From contig CALKZY010000028.1 in the NCBI GenBank assembly GCA_938002965.1, positions 124,001 to 188,000 on the forward strand: a DNA stretch of 64,000 bases, given 5' to 3'. The notes under the pieces were generated by a model. It ran no database searches. It saw only the letters and a program-made list of their open reading frames with translations, and was not told the origin of the DNA. Source of the stretch: an uncultured Acidimicrobiales bacterium. Lineage in GTDB: Bacteria; Actinomycetota; Acidimicrobiia; Acidimicrobiales; SZUA-35. The translations under genes and the position numbers were made by a program. Shown piece by piece: positions 8,321-16,425 of this stretch; positions within the stretch are counted from its first letter, which is position 1; each line of letters starts with the position of its first letter.

Positions 8321-8967
8321 ACAACCTCTCCCGCTCACTGGTGGACCGGCTCCGTTCGGCGTTGGAACACATCGCCGACCATCACGCCTCACCTGAACTG
8401 CTGGTGGCCATTGTCATCATGACTGGATGGGCAGCCGCCGGGTTCGCCGACTTCGGCTTCTTCCCGGTGGTGGCGGCCATCGTCATCGGCTGGGTCCTTC
8501 ACGGGATAGCGGCCGAAACTGGGGGCTTCGGCTGGCTGTGGTTGTCTACTGGCGTTGTCCTGGTGTACATCGTGTTCGCTCGCAGCACGGTGCTCAGCGG
8601 CGTAAGCCCCATTTGGATGGCGGCTGCCGGAGCTACGGCGTTGGGTTACAACGAGGCGGTACGAAGCAACTACTGGCGACGACGGCGGGCTCGGACCGGC
8701 TCAGCGGCCTTTTCCGGCTCGGCGGTTGCAGTTCTGGCCTCCGGCCTGCTGGGTATGGCAGGTATGGCCGCGGCGGCGTTCGTCTCCGATGGCTCCCAGT
8801 CTGGGCGGTGGTGGCAGCCGTTGGCTGCGGCGACCTTATTCGCTCTGGCAGTGTCTCTTTTGGTGCTTCCTACTCTTCGATCACCGGAATCAAGCAGAGA
8901 GCGGTGGACCCCGGGAACCCGACTTCCGGCCCCTCCCAAGGGCAATCGACAGACGACCGAACGCTAG
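8317..8967 (+). CDS. Integral membrane protein, end of MoxR operon
   Basis: 216 residues from the ATG at 8317 that overlaps the DUF58 stop. Several hydrophobic segments are visible: LLVAIVIMTGWAAAGFADF, VVAAIVIGWVLHGIAA, LWLSTGVVLVYIVFA, VAVLASGLLGMAGMAAAAF and LFALAVSLLVLPTL, giving four to six helices. The C-terminus is polar and Pro/Arg-rich. I do not recognise the family. Coupling by the 4-bp overlap says it works with the DUF58 and MoxR proteins, perhaps as their membrane platform. Confidence 0.7.
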   Translation: MNNLSRSLVDRLRSALEHIADHHASPELLVAIVIMTGWAAAGFADFGFFPVVAAIVIGWVLHGIAAETGGFGWLWLSTGVVLVYIVFARSTVLSGVSPIWMAAAGATALGYNEAVRSNYWRRRRARTGSAAFSGSAVAVLASGLLGMAGMAAAAFVSDGSQSGRWWQPLAAATLFALAVSLLVLPTLRSPESSRERWTPGTRLPAPPKGNRQTTER

Positions 8968-9096
8968 CGAACGACATATACAACACCGACCGGTAGTCGT
9001 CAACGACCCACCCCGCTAGTCTTGAATGGTCCGAAAGTCTCTTCTTCAGAGTCTCCCTCGGTTCCGTCTCTTCTGTCAGTACGTTCGAGGTTTAAG

Positions 9097-9333
9097 ATGT
9101 CCAAGATCTGCCAGGTGACAGGTCGCAAGCCGGCCTTCGGCAAGAGTGTTTCCCACTCGCACCGAGTCACCAACCGACGCTGGAATCCCAATATTCAGCG
9201 ACAGCGCTTTTGGCTGCCCAGCGAAAAGCGGTGGGTCAGTCTCACCGTGAGCGCCAAAGGCATCAAGACCATCAACAAGAGGGGCATCGAGTCGGTTGTT
9301 GCCGACATGCGCCGCCGAGGAGTCAAAGTCTGA
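9097..9333 (+). CDS. rpmB: Large ribosomal subunit protein bL28
   Basis: 78 residues from ATG 9097. [20 protein letters not shown], then the [13 protein letters not shown] strand and [11 protein letters not shown], are the classic bL28 signatures. Only one cysteine is present, so it is a zinc-free form without the CxxC pairs. It overlaps the bL33 start by 1 bp (TGATG), the common rpmB-rpmG arrangement. The 129-bp upstream region has no recognisable Zur-type palindrome. Confidence 0.95.
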   Translation: MSKICQVTGRKPAFGKSVSHSHRVTNRRWNPNIQRQRFWLPSEKRWVSLTVSAKGIKTINKRGIESVVADMRRRGVKV

Positions 9334-9500
9334 TGGCTAGGCGAAGCGATAAGCGCGTACTGGTCAAGCTCCGGTCTACGGCCGGAACCGGCTACATGTA
9401 CGTCACCAAGAAGAACAAGGTGAACAGTCGGGAGCGGATCGAGCTCAAGAAGTACGATCCAGTTGCCCGTCAACACGTCGTCTTCAAAGAGGAACGCTAA
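9333..9500 (+). CDS. rpmG: Large ribosomal subunit protein bL33
   Basis: 55 residues. [39 protein letters not shown] and a C-terminal HVVFKEER identify bL33. It has no cysteine at all, so it is the zinc-independent type. Translation is coupled to rpmB by the 1-bp overlap, and a hairpin follows 23 bp after the stop. Confidence 0.95.
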   Translation: MARRSDKRVLVKLRSTAGTGYMYVTKKNKVNSRERIELKKYDPVARQHVVFKEER

Positions 9501-9523
9501 GACCTCTCTGTGAGGCTTGCGTA

Positions 9524-9540
9524 GGAGCCGCTTCGGCTCC
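9524..9540 (+). terminator. Hairpin after rpmG
   Basis: GGAGCCG and CGGCTCC form a perfect 7-bp stem with a CTT loop, 23 bp after the rpmG stop. There is no T-run, so termination may be weak or factor-assisted, as is usual in GC-rich actinobacteria. Confidence 0.55.
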
Positions 9541-9617
9541 ACCATGTAGGGACTGTTCGGCTGATCATGTCAGTTGAGTAGTTCGTATCAGCAACACATG
9601 CGGGGGAAGAGCTGGCC

Positions 9618-10700
9618 ATGGGCGGCAGCTTTGGAATACGTCAACGGCCGATAGAAGTCCGGCAGGAGCGTAGTGTGCTGGGACTGCCTAAACGGTCAGT
9701 CGGCGCGCTCGGCGTCATCGCTCTACTTCCTCTTACGGTACTTACCGCCCCGATTTGGTTGGTGGTTGCCATCGTCGTCGACCTGGTCACGGGGCTTCGA
9801 CGACTTCCCACTGTTCGGCTGGGCCTTTTTGCCATTGTCTACATGAGCTACGGCTGGGTTGCCCTGGTCACCGCCTTGTACCTGTGGCTGGGCGCCGGTT
9901 TCGGGCGAAGCCTGCACCAGCCGGGCGCCATGAACAAACATCGGATCATTCAACGGTGGTGGGGTGGATCTCTGCTGAGCTGGGCTCGCAGGTTGTTGAA
10001 CGTCCGCCTCGAATTCGCCGACACAGCCGACCTGCCCGACGGCACCTTTATCTTGGCCAGCCGTCACGCCAGCATGGTCGACGCCATCCTTCCCATCCCA
10101 CTGGTTACAGGCCGCCTTGACCGGTTCATCCACTACATCTTAAAAGACGAACTTCGATGGGATCCGGCCATCGGCTCCTACGGGCCGCGCCTGAACAGCG
10201 TGTTCGTGGCCCGCGGACGCGACACCAGCGGCGATCTGGCTCGAATCCGATCAATGGCACTCAACGCCCAACCAAATGCCGCAATCGTCATCTACCCCGA
10301 GGGAACCTACGCCACCCGAGCCAACCGGAAGAGAATTCTTGCCTCGATCCGGCGCAAGACTGACAGTGGCGAAATGGCACCGGAGGCGTTGAAGCAAGCG
10401 GAGGCCCTCAACCACCTTCTCCCTCCTAAGACACTTGGCATCACCGAACTGCAGAACGCCATGCCTGACGCCCCCATCGTCCTAATGGGCCACGTAGGGC
10501 TCGAAGGAGTGGCCGAGCTGCACGGCCTGCGGCAACGATTGCCATTGACTCAACCGGTGCAAGTGCGGTGGTGGGTTTTCGACCCAGGCGACGTGCCGGC
10601 CGACGATGATGCCTTCGAGTCGTGGTTGAACAACGCATGGGTGGCGCTGGACAGCTGGGTCGGCGAGCAGCTGGCCAGTGGCAAAGCGGTTAACAGCTGA
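9618..10700 (+). CDS. 1-acyl-sn-glycerol-3-phosphate acyltransferase family (PlsC-like)
   Basis: 360 residues. Two hydrophobic stretches in the first 100 residues (LGVIALLPLTVLTAPIWLVV, LGLFAIVYMSYGWVALV) anchor it in the membrane. The acyltransferase motifs follow: HX4D as RHASMVDAI with His 150 and Asp 155, and the phosphate-binding YPEGTYATR near residue 227-235. The expected reaction is acyl transfer to lysophosphatidic acid or a related lysolipid. It has its own gap on both sides (117 bp upstream, 27 bp downstream). The substrate cannot be read from sequence. Confidence 0.85.
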   Translation: MGGSFGIRQRPIEVRQERSVLGLPKRSVGALGVIALLPLTVLTAPIWLVVAIVVDLVTGLRRLPTVRLGLFAIVYMSYGWVALVTALYLWLGAGFGRSLHQPGAMNKHRIIQRWWGGSLLSWARRLLNVRLEFADTADLPDGTFILASRHASMVDAILPIPLVTGRLDRFIHYILKDELRWDPAIGSYGPRLNSVFVARGRDTSGDLARIRSMALNAQPNAAIVIYPEGTYATRANRKRILASIRRKTDSGEMAPEALKQAEALNHLLPPKTLGITELQNAMPDAPIVLMGHVGLEGVAELHGLRQRLPLTQPVQVRWWVFDPGDVPADDDAFESWLNNAWVALDSWVGEQLASGKAVNS

Positions 10701-10727
10701 TCTGTAGCGAAGCGGTAGATTGACTGT

Positions 10728-11513
10728 GTGGATGCAGCGCAGAACACCAACCGGAACGATGATCTCGACATGAAGCTGAACAGCAACATCGAGTTGTACA
10801 AGGAACAGTACTCGACCGAGACGGCAAGGCTGGGGGCGACAACTAACGCCGACCTCCCAAAGGAGATTCCCCACATCGAAGGGTGGACGGTCGGTTCACT
10901 GATCGGCCATACCGGATGGGTCTACCGGTTTGTAAGCCTCTGCCTCGCTGCCAGCGCTGACAACGCACCGTCGCGAGCTTCGGTGCCCGAACCTCCTCCC
11001 GGTGAGGACGTCTTGGCCTGGGCCGTCGAGGGCGCCCAACAGCTCGAGTTCGACCTAGCCGAAGCCGACTTTGCCGCCGTGCGACCGACGTGGACCGGCC
11101 CGCAGCCTGCCCTGTGGTGGCTCCGACGAATCGCCAATGAGGTCGCCGTCCACCGCTGGGACGCCCAGGCGGCCAATGACGCTCCGGAGCCGGTAGCCGC
11201 CGCGCTGGCCGTCGACGGCATCAACGAAATCCTTGAAGTCTTCGCCCCAAACCGAATGCGGTTCCCGCAACTGGACGGCAAGGGTGAAACCGTCCACTTG
11301 CATGCCACCGACGTCAGCGACGGCGAGTGGGTGCTGACCTACCACCCCGACCGCGTCGACTTCGAACACGACCATCGCAAATGCGATGTGGCTGCCCGGG
11401 GCACGGCTTCGGATCTGCTGTTGATGCTGTGGGGTCGCCTCCCGGCATCACGCCTTGAGATCTTCGGCGACGAGTCGTTGCTGAGCCGATGGCAATCGGC
11501 CGCCAAGTTCTGA
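10728..11513 (+). CDS. Mycothiol-dependent maleylpyruvate isomerase-fold (MDMPI/DinB-like) protein
   Basis: 261 residues from GTG 10728; ATG 10770 is a plausible shorter start. The N-terminal helical bundle contains the metal-site segment IGHTGWVYRFV (about 62-72) and the second motif ANEVAVHRWDAQ (about 135-146), both typical of the MDMPI/DinB metal-binding bundle. A C-terminal MDMPI_C-like domain covers about 190-255 (VHLHATDVSDGEWVL). Members use mycothiol as cofactor or transfer partner; the substrate is unknown here. It begins a three-gene run with gaps of 5-6 bp. Confidence 0.8.
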   Translation: MDAAQNTNRNDDLDMKLNSNIELYKEQYSTETARLGATTNADLPKEIPHIEGWTVGSLIGHTGWVYRFVSLCLAASADNAPSRASVPEPPPGEDVLAWAVEGAQQLEFDLAEADFAAVRPTWTGPQPALWWLRRIANEVAVHRWDAQAANDAPEPVAAALAVDGINEILEVFAPNRMRFPQLDGKGETVHLHATDVSDGEWVLTYHPDRVDFEHDHRKCDVAARGTASDLLLMLWGRLPASRLEIFGDESLLSRWQSAAKF

Positions 11514-11518
11514 CCGGG

Positions 11519-11938
11519 ATGGCTTCCGTACCGGTTCCGGCGAGTCACGACTTTGTTGAGCTGGCAGCCGATGAATCCCCCGCCGAGCACCCGATGGCCA
11601 ACACCGGTTTGTACGGCGGCGACATCGCCCTCCTCAACTACCTGCTCCAGGACCTGCGGGTCATCACCCGCCAAGGCGAGGTCGGCTCGACCGAGCTGAC
11701 CAAGTACCGGGATATCAACTGGGATGTTCACGGTCTCAAACGCCGGACGGTGATCTGCGATCGCTCAGTCCGGATCCACAACGGCTGTCTACCGGGCGGG
11801 CCGATCGGATCGGGCACCGTGATCATCCAATCCACCAAATACTGGGACTACGACTGTGCGCCGGCGTGGACCGCCAAACGTCACCTGCCTGGTGGTGCTG
11901 TCGAGGTGTTGGACAGCCCGAGCGAACCGGAAAGCTGA
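11519..11938 (+). CDS. Hypothetical protein
   Basis: 139 residues from ATG 11519, 5 bp after the MDMPI stop. It is acidic at the N-terminus (ASHDFVELAADESPAEHP), has a central LLNYLLQDLRVITRQGE helix and a basic middle (KRRTVICDRSVRIHNG), and contains three cysteines. No signal peptide or membrane helix is evident. I do not recognise the family. The tight spacing on both sides supports it as a real gene in the same transcript as the MDMPI and PhnD-like genes. Confidence 0.5.
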   Translation: MASVPVPASHDFVELAADESPAEHPMANTGLYGGDIALLNYLLQDLRVITRQGEVGSTELTKYRDINWDVHGLKRRTVICDRSVRIHNGCLPGGPIGSGTVIIQSTKYWDYDCAPAWTAKRHLPGGAVEVLDSPSEPES

Positions 11939-11944
11939 CGTCGC

Positions 11945-12715
11945 GTGACTGCTGGTTCCCCCGCCGCCGAACTGGCAGGTATGACCCTTACCGCAGCCAC
12001 CTTCCTGGGGGCCAACACCAATGTTGTCCTGGAGCGACTGGGCGACCGGCTCGAAGCGGATCTTGGAGTCACCGTCGAGATCTGTTCCACCGACGGTGGA
12101 TGGTCGTCCGATGACGCCGAAGACGGGGCAGCGCAAGTTGACGTGTTGTGGATGTGTGGTCGCCTCCTAGTCGGGATGCAGCATCAGGGGCGATTGGCCT
12201 GCACCACGGTCGCCGCTCCAGTGTTCGCCGGTGAGAATGCCGCCGTCTATCGGAGTGTGGTTGTGGCCCAGACCGACGACGGGCCGTCATCACTGGACGA
12301 AGCATTGGCCGGGGTGGTGGCGGTCAATGAGCCGCAATCTTGGTCGGGCCATCATGCCTTGCGTCGCCATCTCGCCTCTATAGGATCCGGCAGCGATCGG
12401 TGGTTTGGCCGTGAGGTCCTGACCGGGTCCCATGTGGCATCTATCGCCGCTGTCGCCACAGGCGAGGCCGATTGTGCCTCCATCGATCACACGATTTGGC
12501 GTTCACTTCAGCGGGTCGACCCGCTGTTGGTTTCGGGCCTTCGAGTTATCGACTCCACCCAGGACTGGCCGGCCCCACCAATCGCCTTGGCCCCACGCCT
12601 TAACCACAACGAGCAGATCGCCATCACCCAGTCGATACTGGGGGCGACGAACCTGCCCGGTGTGGTGGTCTTTGTTCCCGCTGCCCGCTCAACCTACGAG
12701 TTGATGATCGGCTAG
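11945..12715 (+). CDS. PhnD-like periplasmic-binding-fold protein without signal peptide
   Basis: 256 residues from GTG 11945, 6 bp after the previous gene. Segments such as VDVLWMCGRLLVGMQ, VNEPQSWSGHHALRRHL, VLTGSHVASIAAVATGEADC and IDHTIWRSL follow the order of the phosphate/phosphonate-binding (PhnD) type 2 substrate-binding fold. Unlike transporter subunits it lacks a signal peptide or lipobox, and no ABC permease or ATPase is adjacent. I infer a cytosolic ligand-binding or enzyme role. It converges on the sigma factor gene with about 20 bp between them. Confidence 0.6.
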   Translation: MTAGSPAAELAGMTLTAATFLGANTNVVLERLGDRLEADLGVTVEICSTDGGWSSDDAEDGAAQVDVLWMCGRLLVGMQHQGRLACTTVAAPVFAGENAAVYRSVVVAQTDDGPSSLDEALAGVVAVNEPQSWSGHHALRRHLASIGSGSDRWFGREVLTGSHVASIAAVATGEADCASIDHTIWRSLQRVDPLLVSGLRVIDSTQDWPAPPIALAPRLNHNEQIAITQSILGATNLPGVVVFVPAARSTYELMIG

Positions 12716-12735
12716 GTAGCCAGCGGTGATCTTCG

Positions 12736-13629
12736 TTACTGGTATGCGGGCACTACGTGAATTGGGAGTAGCGGGTCCTCAGGCACTTCGTAGGCGTCGT
12801 CCCACGACGCCAGTCGGCCCTTCCAATCCGAAGCGGTACCGATGCCTTCGGCGTAGGCGGCCTGACGCTTGGCAACTCGACCCGACGGTGACTCTTCTTC
12901 GTGGCCGTTGGCTTTGTACTGGGCTTCGATTCCAATCTTCAGGTTGCGCAGCGCTTCACTTCGCAGCTGCGAAACCCGGGACTCGGTCACACCGAGGAAC
13001 TCGGCCAGGTCTTTGGAGGTACGCCCTTCGAGGAAGTACCCAATGACGACCAGGCGTTGTCGTTCCGGCAGAAGGTGTACGGCGTCACGAAGGTAGTTGT
13101 GGAGCTCGCGGCTCTCGAGTTCTTCCAACGGTTCAACTGCACTGTCGTCGCTCAGGACGTCAACCAGGCTGAGGTCCTCATCGGAGTCGTCGTTGGCCTC
13201 ATGATCGAGCGCCAATACCACTGATCGAAACAGACGATCGCGGAGTTTGGCCAACTCGGCCTTGGAGACACCCATGGCCGTAGCCGTCTCGTCAGTGTTG
13301 GGCAGGCGACCCAGCTCGCTGGCCAGGTGCTGCTCAGCACTCTCGAGGCGGCGGGCCAACAATCGGACTGAGCGAGGAGCCCAGTCAGCGGCCCGAACCG
13401 AGTCAAGGATGGCACCACGGACTCGCTGAGCGGCGAAGCGCTCGAACGGAACGCCTCGGCTGTCGTCGTAGCGCTGTGCCGCTTCGACCAGGCCGAGTGC
13501 GCCGGCTCGAGCCAGCTCCTCGCGGTCGACGTGGCGGGGGAAGTGCACGGCCACCTGGTAGACGACGTGCTTTACCAGTGGCAGGTTCTCCTCGATGCGA
13601 GCGTTGCGCTCAGCGATATCCATTCCCAT
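12736..13629 (-). CDS. FliA/WhiG-type (sigma-28 family) RNA polymerase sigma factor
   Basis: 297 residues from ATG 13629 (ATG 13623 also possible), with GGAAAG just upstream. Region 2 is clear (LPLVKHVVYQVAVHFPRHVD, then LVEAAQRYDDSRGVPFERFA and RGAILDSVRAADWAPRSVR). Region 3 follows with LGRLPNTDETATAMGVSKAE, and region 4 with LPERQRLVVIGYFLEGRTSK and the helix-turn-helix FLGVTESRVSQLRSEAL. The C-terminal 60 residues after region 4 are an uncommon extension, basic then acidic. The family directs motility or developmental genes; no flagellar gene or anti-sigma factor is in the window, so the regulon is unknown. Confidence 0.9.
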   Translation of the reverse strand: MGMDIAERNARIEENLPLVKHVVYQVAVHFPRHVDREELARAGALGLVEAAQRYDDSRGVPFERFAAQRVRGAILDSVRAADWAPRSVRLLARRLESAEQHLASELGRLPNTDETATAMGVSKAELAKLRDRLFRSVVLALDHEANDDSDEDLSLVDVLSDDSAVEPLEELESRELHNYLRDAVHLLPERQRLVVIGYFLEGRTSKDLAEFLGVTESRVSQLRSEALRNLKIGIEAQYKANGHEEESPSGRVAKRQAAYAEGIGTASDWKGRLASWDDAYEVPEDPLLPIHVVPAYQ

Positions 13630-13726
13630 GTTCTTTCCAGTCACCCTTTCGGCGGTCACAAGTTGCGACGGCGGCGGTCTCACCCAATTACTCTTTTGGT
13701 CTCGGCAAGGACTGGAAAAACCTTTA

Positions 13727-13746
13727 GAGATTTTTCTGGAAATCTC
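13727..13746. promoter_or_regulatory. Inverted repeat upstream of sigma factor gene
   Basis: GAGATTT and AAATCTC (7 bp each) flank TTCTGG, about 100 bp upstream of the sigma factor start in an unusually AT-rich stretch. A binding site for a regulator is plausible but unproven. Confidence 0.35.
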
Positions 13747-13870
13747 CTTTTGTTGTGTCGTCAGATTCCAGAGGCATCTTGAGATGGCTGGGACACAATG
13801 ATTCGGACGACCTCAGCACCAGGTTGCGAGCGCGGTGACTAGGTCAGGTCACTCAGTCCGGGATGATCCT

Positions 13871-13887
13871 TTCGGCTCAAGGCCGAA
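13871..13887 (-). terminator. Short hairpin after oxidoreductase gene
   Basis: TTCGGC and GCCGAA form a 6-bp stem with a 5-nt loop, about 14 bp past the minus-strand stop at 13901. It is weak and has no T-run. Confidence 0.35.
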
Positions 13888-13900
13888 GCTGGGGGCGGCG

Positions 13901-15019
13901 CTAGCCGACTTGGGAGTCGAACTGGTCGTCGCCGTAGGCGAAGATGGCGACACCCCGTCGACGCAACTCACTTAGCACGGTGCCGGGGTTCGACCAGGAA
14001 GCCAGGCCGTCCGAGCCGTGGCTTGCCATTCCGGCCAGCACCGAAAGCGCAACCTCGACTGACACCGCGGCCGCCGATTCAGATGGGAACGCGGCCACAG
14101 CCAAAACGATTGTCTCGACCGCTCCGTCCCGCCGGCCTCGTACCTCCACCCGTACCGCTCCCGGACCACCGTCGTGGTGGGGTTTGCGCAGCATCGGGAG
14201 CCGCGAGGTGAATCGGTCACGGCGGGTGGCCGACACCCTGGCCGAGATTCGCTGCGCATCGGGAAACTGTCGTTGAAGCAGCGTCGGGCTTGGCAACCCG
14301 CCCCGATAGCAGTCCCGAGGGCCTATCGGTTCGGGAAACCAGGCCAAGTCACGCCCCGACCCTCCGCGCCTGTACTCCCAGCGGTGACGGACCCAGTCAC
14401 GGCCGGTCGACTTGAGAGCCCGATGATGTTGCCGGGCGCAGGCCGGGCCCGCCGTTCCTGCTTTGGCCACGTTGATGGCGTGGACCGAATCCATCCGGTC
14501 ACCGGCGAACCGGGCGAGCAGACAACTCAGTCCCGGGACCATGCCGGCCCCGACCACCAGGGTTCGCTCGTGATAGCGGGCTAGGGAATCCAGCGCCAAC
14601 AGGTCATCCACATCGTCGGGATTGTCCGACATCGACACAACATGACACCCGGATCGAAGGGCATCGATGGCCAAGGCGGAATGGGATCCGCAGTCGGTTG
14701 CCAGTATGGCTACATGGCTGGTTCGGAAAAGGTCGGCGGGGTCATCCGGCCGTCCGGTGGTGACAGCAACCTCGCCCAGGTCGCCAACGGTCTGTGACCC
14801 GGCAGCCGTGTTCGCCGTTTGGACGGCGGCCACCGCCGATGAGACTCTGTCCGGGCGCTTGTCCACAAGACAGATTCGTGCCGGGCGGGACTCAGGCGCG
14901 GTGGCCAGCAGCTGTTTGACCACATGAGCACCGGTTGTTCCCAACCCCACGACGGCCACCGAGTAGCCAACCTGATCCCCTCGCAGGGGTATAACGTCAG
15001 CGCCCGATAAGTTCGGCAT
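13901..15019 (-). CDS. Saccharopine dehydrogenase-like NAD(P)-binding protein
   Basis: 372 residues from ATG 15019. A Rossmann motif VAVVGLGTTGAHVV (glycines 25, 27 and 30) is followed by an acidic strand end (RICLVDKRPDRV) and by HVAILATDCGSHSALAIDAL and VVGAGMVPGLSCLLARFA, matching the saccharopine dehydrogenase/carboxynorspermidine type. The C-terminal half is Arg-rich and less conserved. A catabolic or biosynthetic substrate cannot be named. Its first 23 bp overlap the end of a 46-codon gene on the same strand, so the two are probably one transcript. Confidence 0.7.
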   Translation of the reverse strand: MPNLSGADVIPLRGDQVGYSVAVVGLGTTGAHVVKQLLATAPESRPARICLVDKRPDRVSSAVAAVQTANTAAGSQTVGDLGEVAVTTGRPDDPADLFRTSHVAILATDCGSHSALAIDALRSGCHVVSMSDNPDDVDDLLALDSLARYHERTLVVGAGMVPGLSCLLARFAGDRMDSVHAINVAKAGTAGPACARQHHRALKSTGRDWVRHRWEYRRGGSGRDLAWFPEPIGPRDCYRGGLPSPTLLQRQFPDAQRISARVSATRRDRFTSRLPMLRKPHHDGGPGAVRVEVRGRRDGAVETIVLAVAAFPSESAAAVSVEVALSVLAGMASHGSDGLASWSNPGTVLSELRRRGVAIFAYGDDQFDSQVG

Positions 15020-15137
15020 CGGTCAGCTCCCGCCAACCTCCCTGTTGTTGGGCAACCCCACCCTGGCCCCGAAGGCGAAACAGCGCTGCCGTCATCCCGG
15101 CGAAACTTAAGGCCGCGACGACTCGCCTCGCCAACAT
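14997..15137 (-). CDS. Small membrane-like protein overlapping the oxidoreductase start
   Basis: 46 residues from ATG 15137 (a GTG at 15146 is 10 bp after GGGGGAG and may be the true start). The sequence is LARRVVAALSFAGMTAALF, a basic N-terminus with a hydrophobic helix, then RLRGQGG and a C-terminal WRELTDAELIGR. It ends inside the downstream gene, sharing 23 bp. The basic-hydrophobic-polar layout, the ribosome-binding motif and the overlap make a real small gene likely. I do not recognise the family. Confidence 0.45.
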   Translation of the reverse strand: MLARRVVAALSFAGMTAALFRLRGQGGVAQQQGGWRELTDAELIGR

Positions 15138-15364
15138 CAACACGAGGTCCACTCCCCCGGCAGTCCTAACACAGCTCCACTGTACCTCTGCTGGTTTCTG
15201 TTGGTCAGGCGCTCCCACAGCTCCGGCAACCACGTACACCAGCTTGACCGATTGCAGGCAGTCCAATCCGAGATCAAATCGGACGACCCTGACTAGCAGC
15301 ATGGCGCTGATATCGTTCTCGTTGGGTGTGGGGGCTGAAGTGCCCCAACTGAAGGGAAAAAGCG
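15138..15364. other. Intergenic region between divergent genes
   Basis: 227 bp upstream of both the small minus-strand gene and the epimerase operon. It has short stems (TCCGA/TCGGA around 15265-15285, and GTTGGG/CCCAAC just before the epimerase start) and GAAGGGAAAAAGCG as the epimerase ribosome-binding region. No clear -35/-10 pair stands out. Confidence 0.5.
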
Positions 15365-16408
15365 ATGCGCATTCTGGTAACTGGAACCGAGGGATATCTC
15401 GGCTCACTTCTGGCCCCACGCTTGATGGAGCGGGGTCACGAGGTTGTCGGTCTTGACTCCGGCTACTACATGACGGGATGGCTGTATCAGGCCCCGGCCG
15501 GTGGGCCAATGGGTCGTCCGCAGACCATCATCAAAGATCTGCGCAACATCGAAGCCGCCGATGTGGAAGGCTTCGACGCCATCGTCCACATGGCCGAACT
15601 ATCGAATGACCCCACCGGTGAGCTACGCCCGGGCATCACTCACGAAATCAACCACCAAGGTTCGGTGAAATTGGCCGAGCTGGCCAAAGCCGCCGGAGTG
15701 GAACGCTTCGTCTACATGTCGTCGTGTTCGGTGTATGGCATCGCCCCCGGCGAGTTGACCGAGGAGTCGCCGGTCAACCCTCAGACGGCCTACGCCGAAT
15801 GCAAGACGCTGGTGGAGCGAGACCTGGCCCCTATGGCCGATGACAACTTCTCCCCGACGTTTATGCGCAACGCCACCGCCTTCGGAGCGTCTCCTCGAAT
15901 GCGGTTCGACATTGTGTTGAACAACCTGTCCGGCTTGGCCTGGACCACCAAAAAGATCGCCATGATTTCCGACGGCTCACCGTGGCGCCCGCTGGTGCAC
16001 GCCCTCGATATCGCCAAGTCCATCGAGTGCGCGCTGGAAGCCCCTCGGGACGCCATCCACAACGAGGTGTTCAACGTGGGCTCCTCGGCGCAGAACTATA
16101 CAGTCCGCCAAATAGCCGAGATCGTGGCCGACGTCTTCCCCGGCTGCGACCTGACCTTCGGTGATGGTTCCGACAACCGGTCATACAAAGTCAGCTTCGA
16201 CAAGATCTACTCGCAGCTGCCGGGCTTCGAGTGCGAGTGGGACGCTGAGCGGGGTGCTCGCCAACTACGTGCTGTGTTCGAAGCCATCGATATGACCGAC
16301 GACATCTTCAAGGCCGCCCCGTTCACCCGCCTCAAGCGGCTGGAGGAACTGCTGCGAACCAAGCAACTGGACCAAGACTTCTACTGGTCAAGTTCCATCG
16401 ACAACTGA
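15365..16408 (+). CDS. NAD-dependent epimerase/dehydratase (extended SDR)
   Basis: 347 residues from ATG 15365. The glycine motif is TGTEGYLG (6-13). The active site follows: SSCSVYGIA and then YAECK with Tyr 143 and Lys 147. WRPLVHALDIAKSIECAL and FNVGSS are typical of nucleotide-sugar epimerases and dehydratases. It probably acts on a nucleotide-activated sugar in the cytosol. An RmlC-like gene follows after 17 bp, so both likely modify the same sugar. No glycosyltransferase is adjacent. Confidence 0.88.
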   Translation: MRILVTGTEGYLGSLLAPRLMERGHEVVGLDSGYYMTGWLYQAPAGGPMGRPQTIIKDLRNIEAADVEGFDAIVHMAELSNDPTGELRPGITHEINHQGSVKLAELAKAAGVERFVYMSSCSVYGIAPGELTEESPVNPQTAYAECKTLVERDLAPMADDNFSPTFMRNATAFGASPRMRFDIVLNNLSGLAWTTKKIAMISDGSPWRPLVHALDIAKSIECALEAPRDAIHNEVFNVGSSAQNYTVRQIAEIVADVFPGCDLTFGDGSDNRSYKVSFDKIYSQLPGFECEWDAERGARQLRAVFEAIDMTDDIFKAAPFTRLKRLEELLRTKQLDQDFYWSSSIDN

Positions 16409-16425
16409 TCGCTGAGGGTAGCCAC

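Noticed and set aside
9022..9096. Zur box before rpmB
   Set aside because: Although both ribosomal proteins are cysteine-poor, I see no palindrome resembling the actinobacterial Zur site, so zinc regulation is not claimed.
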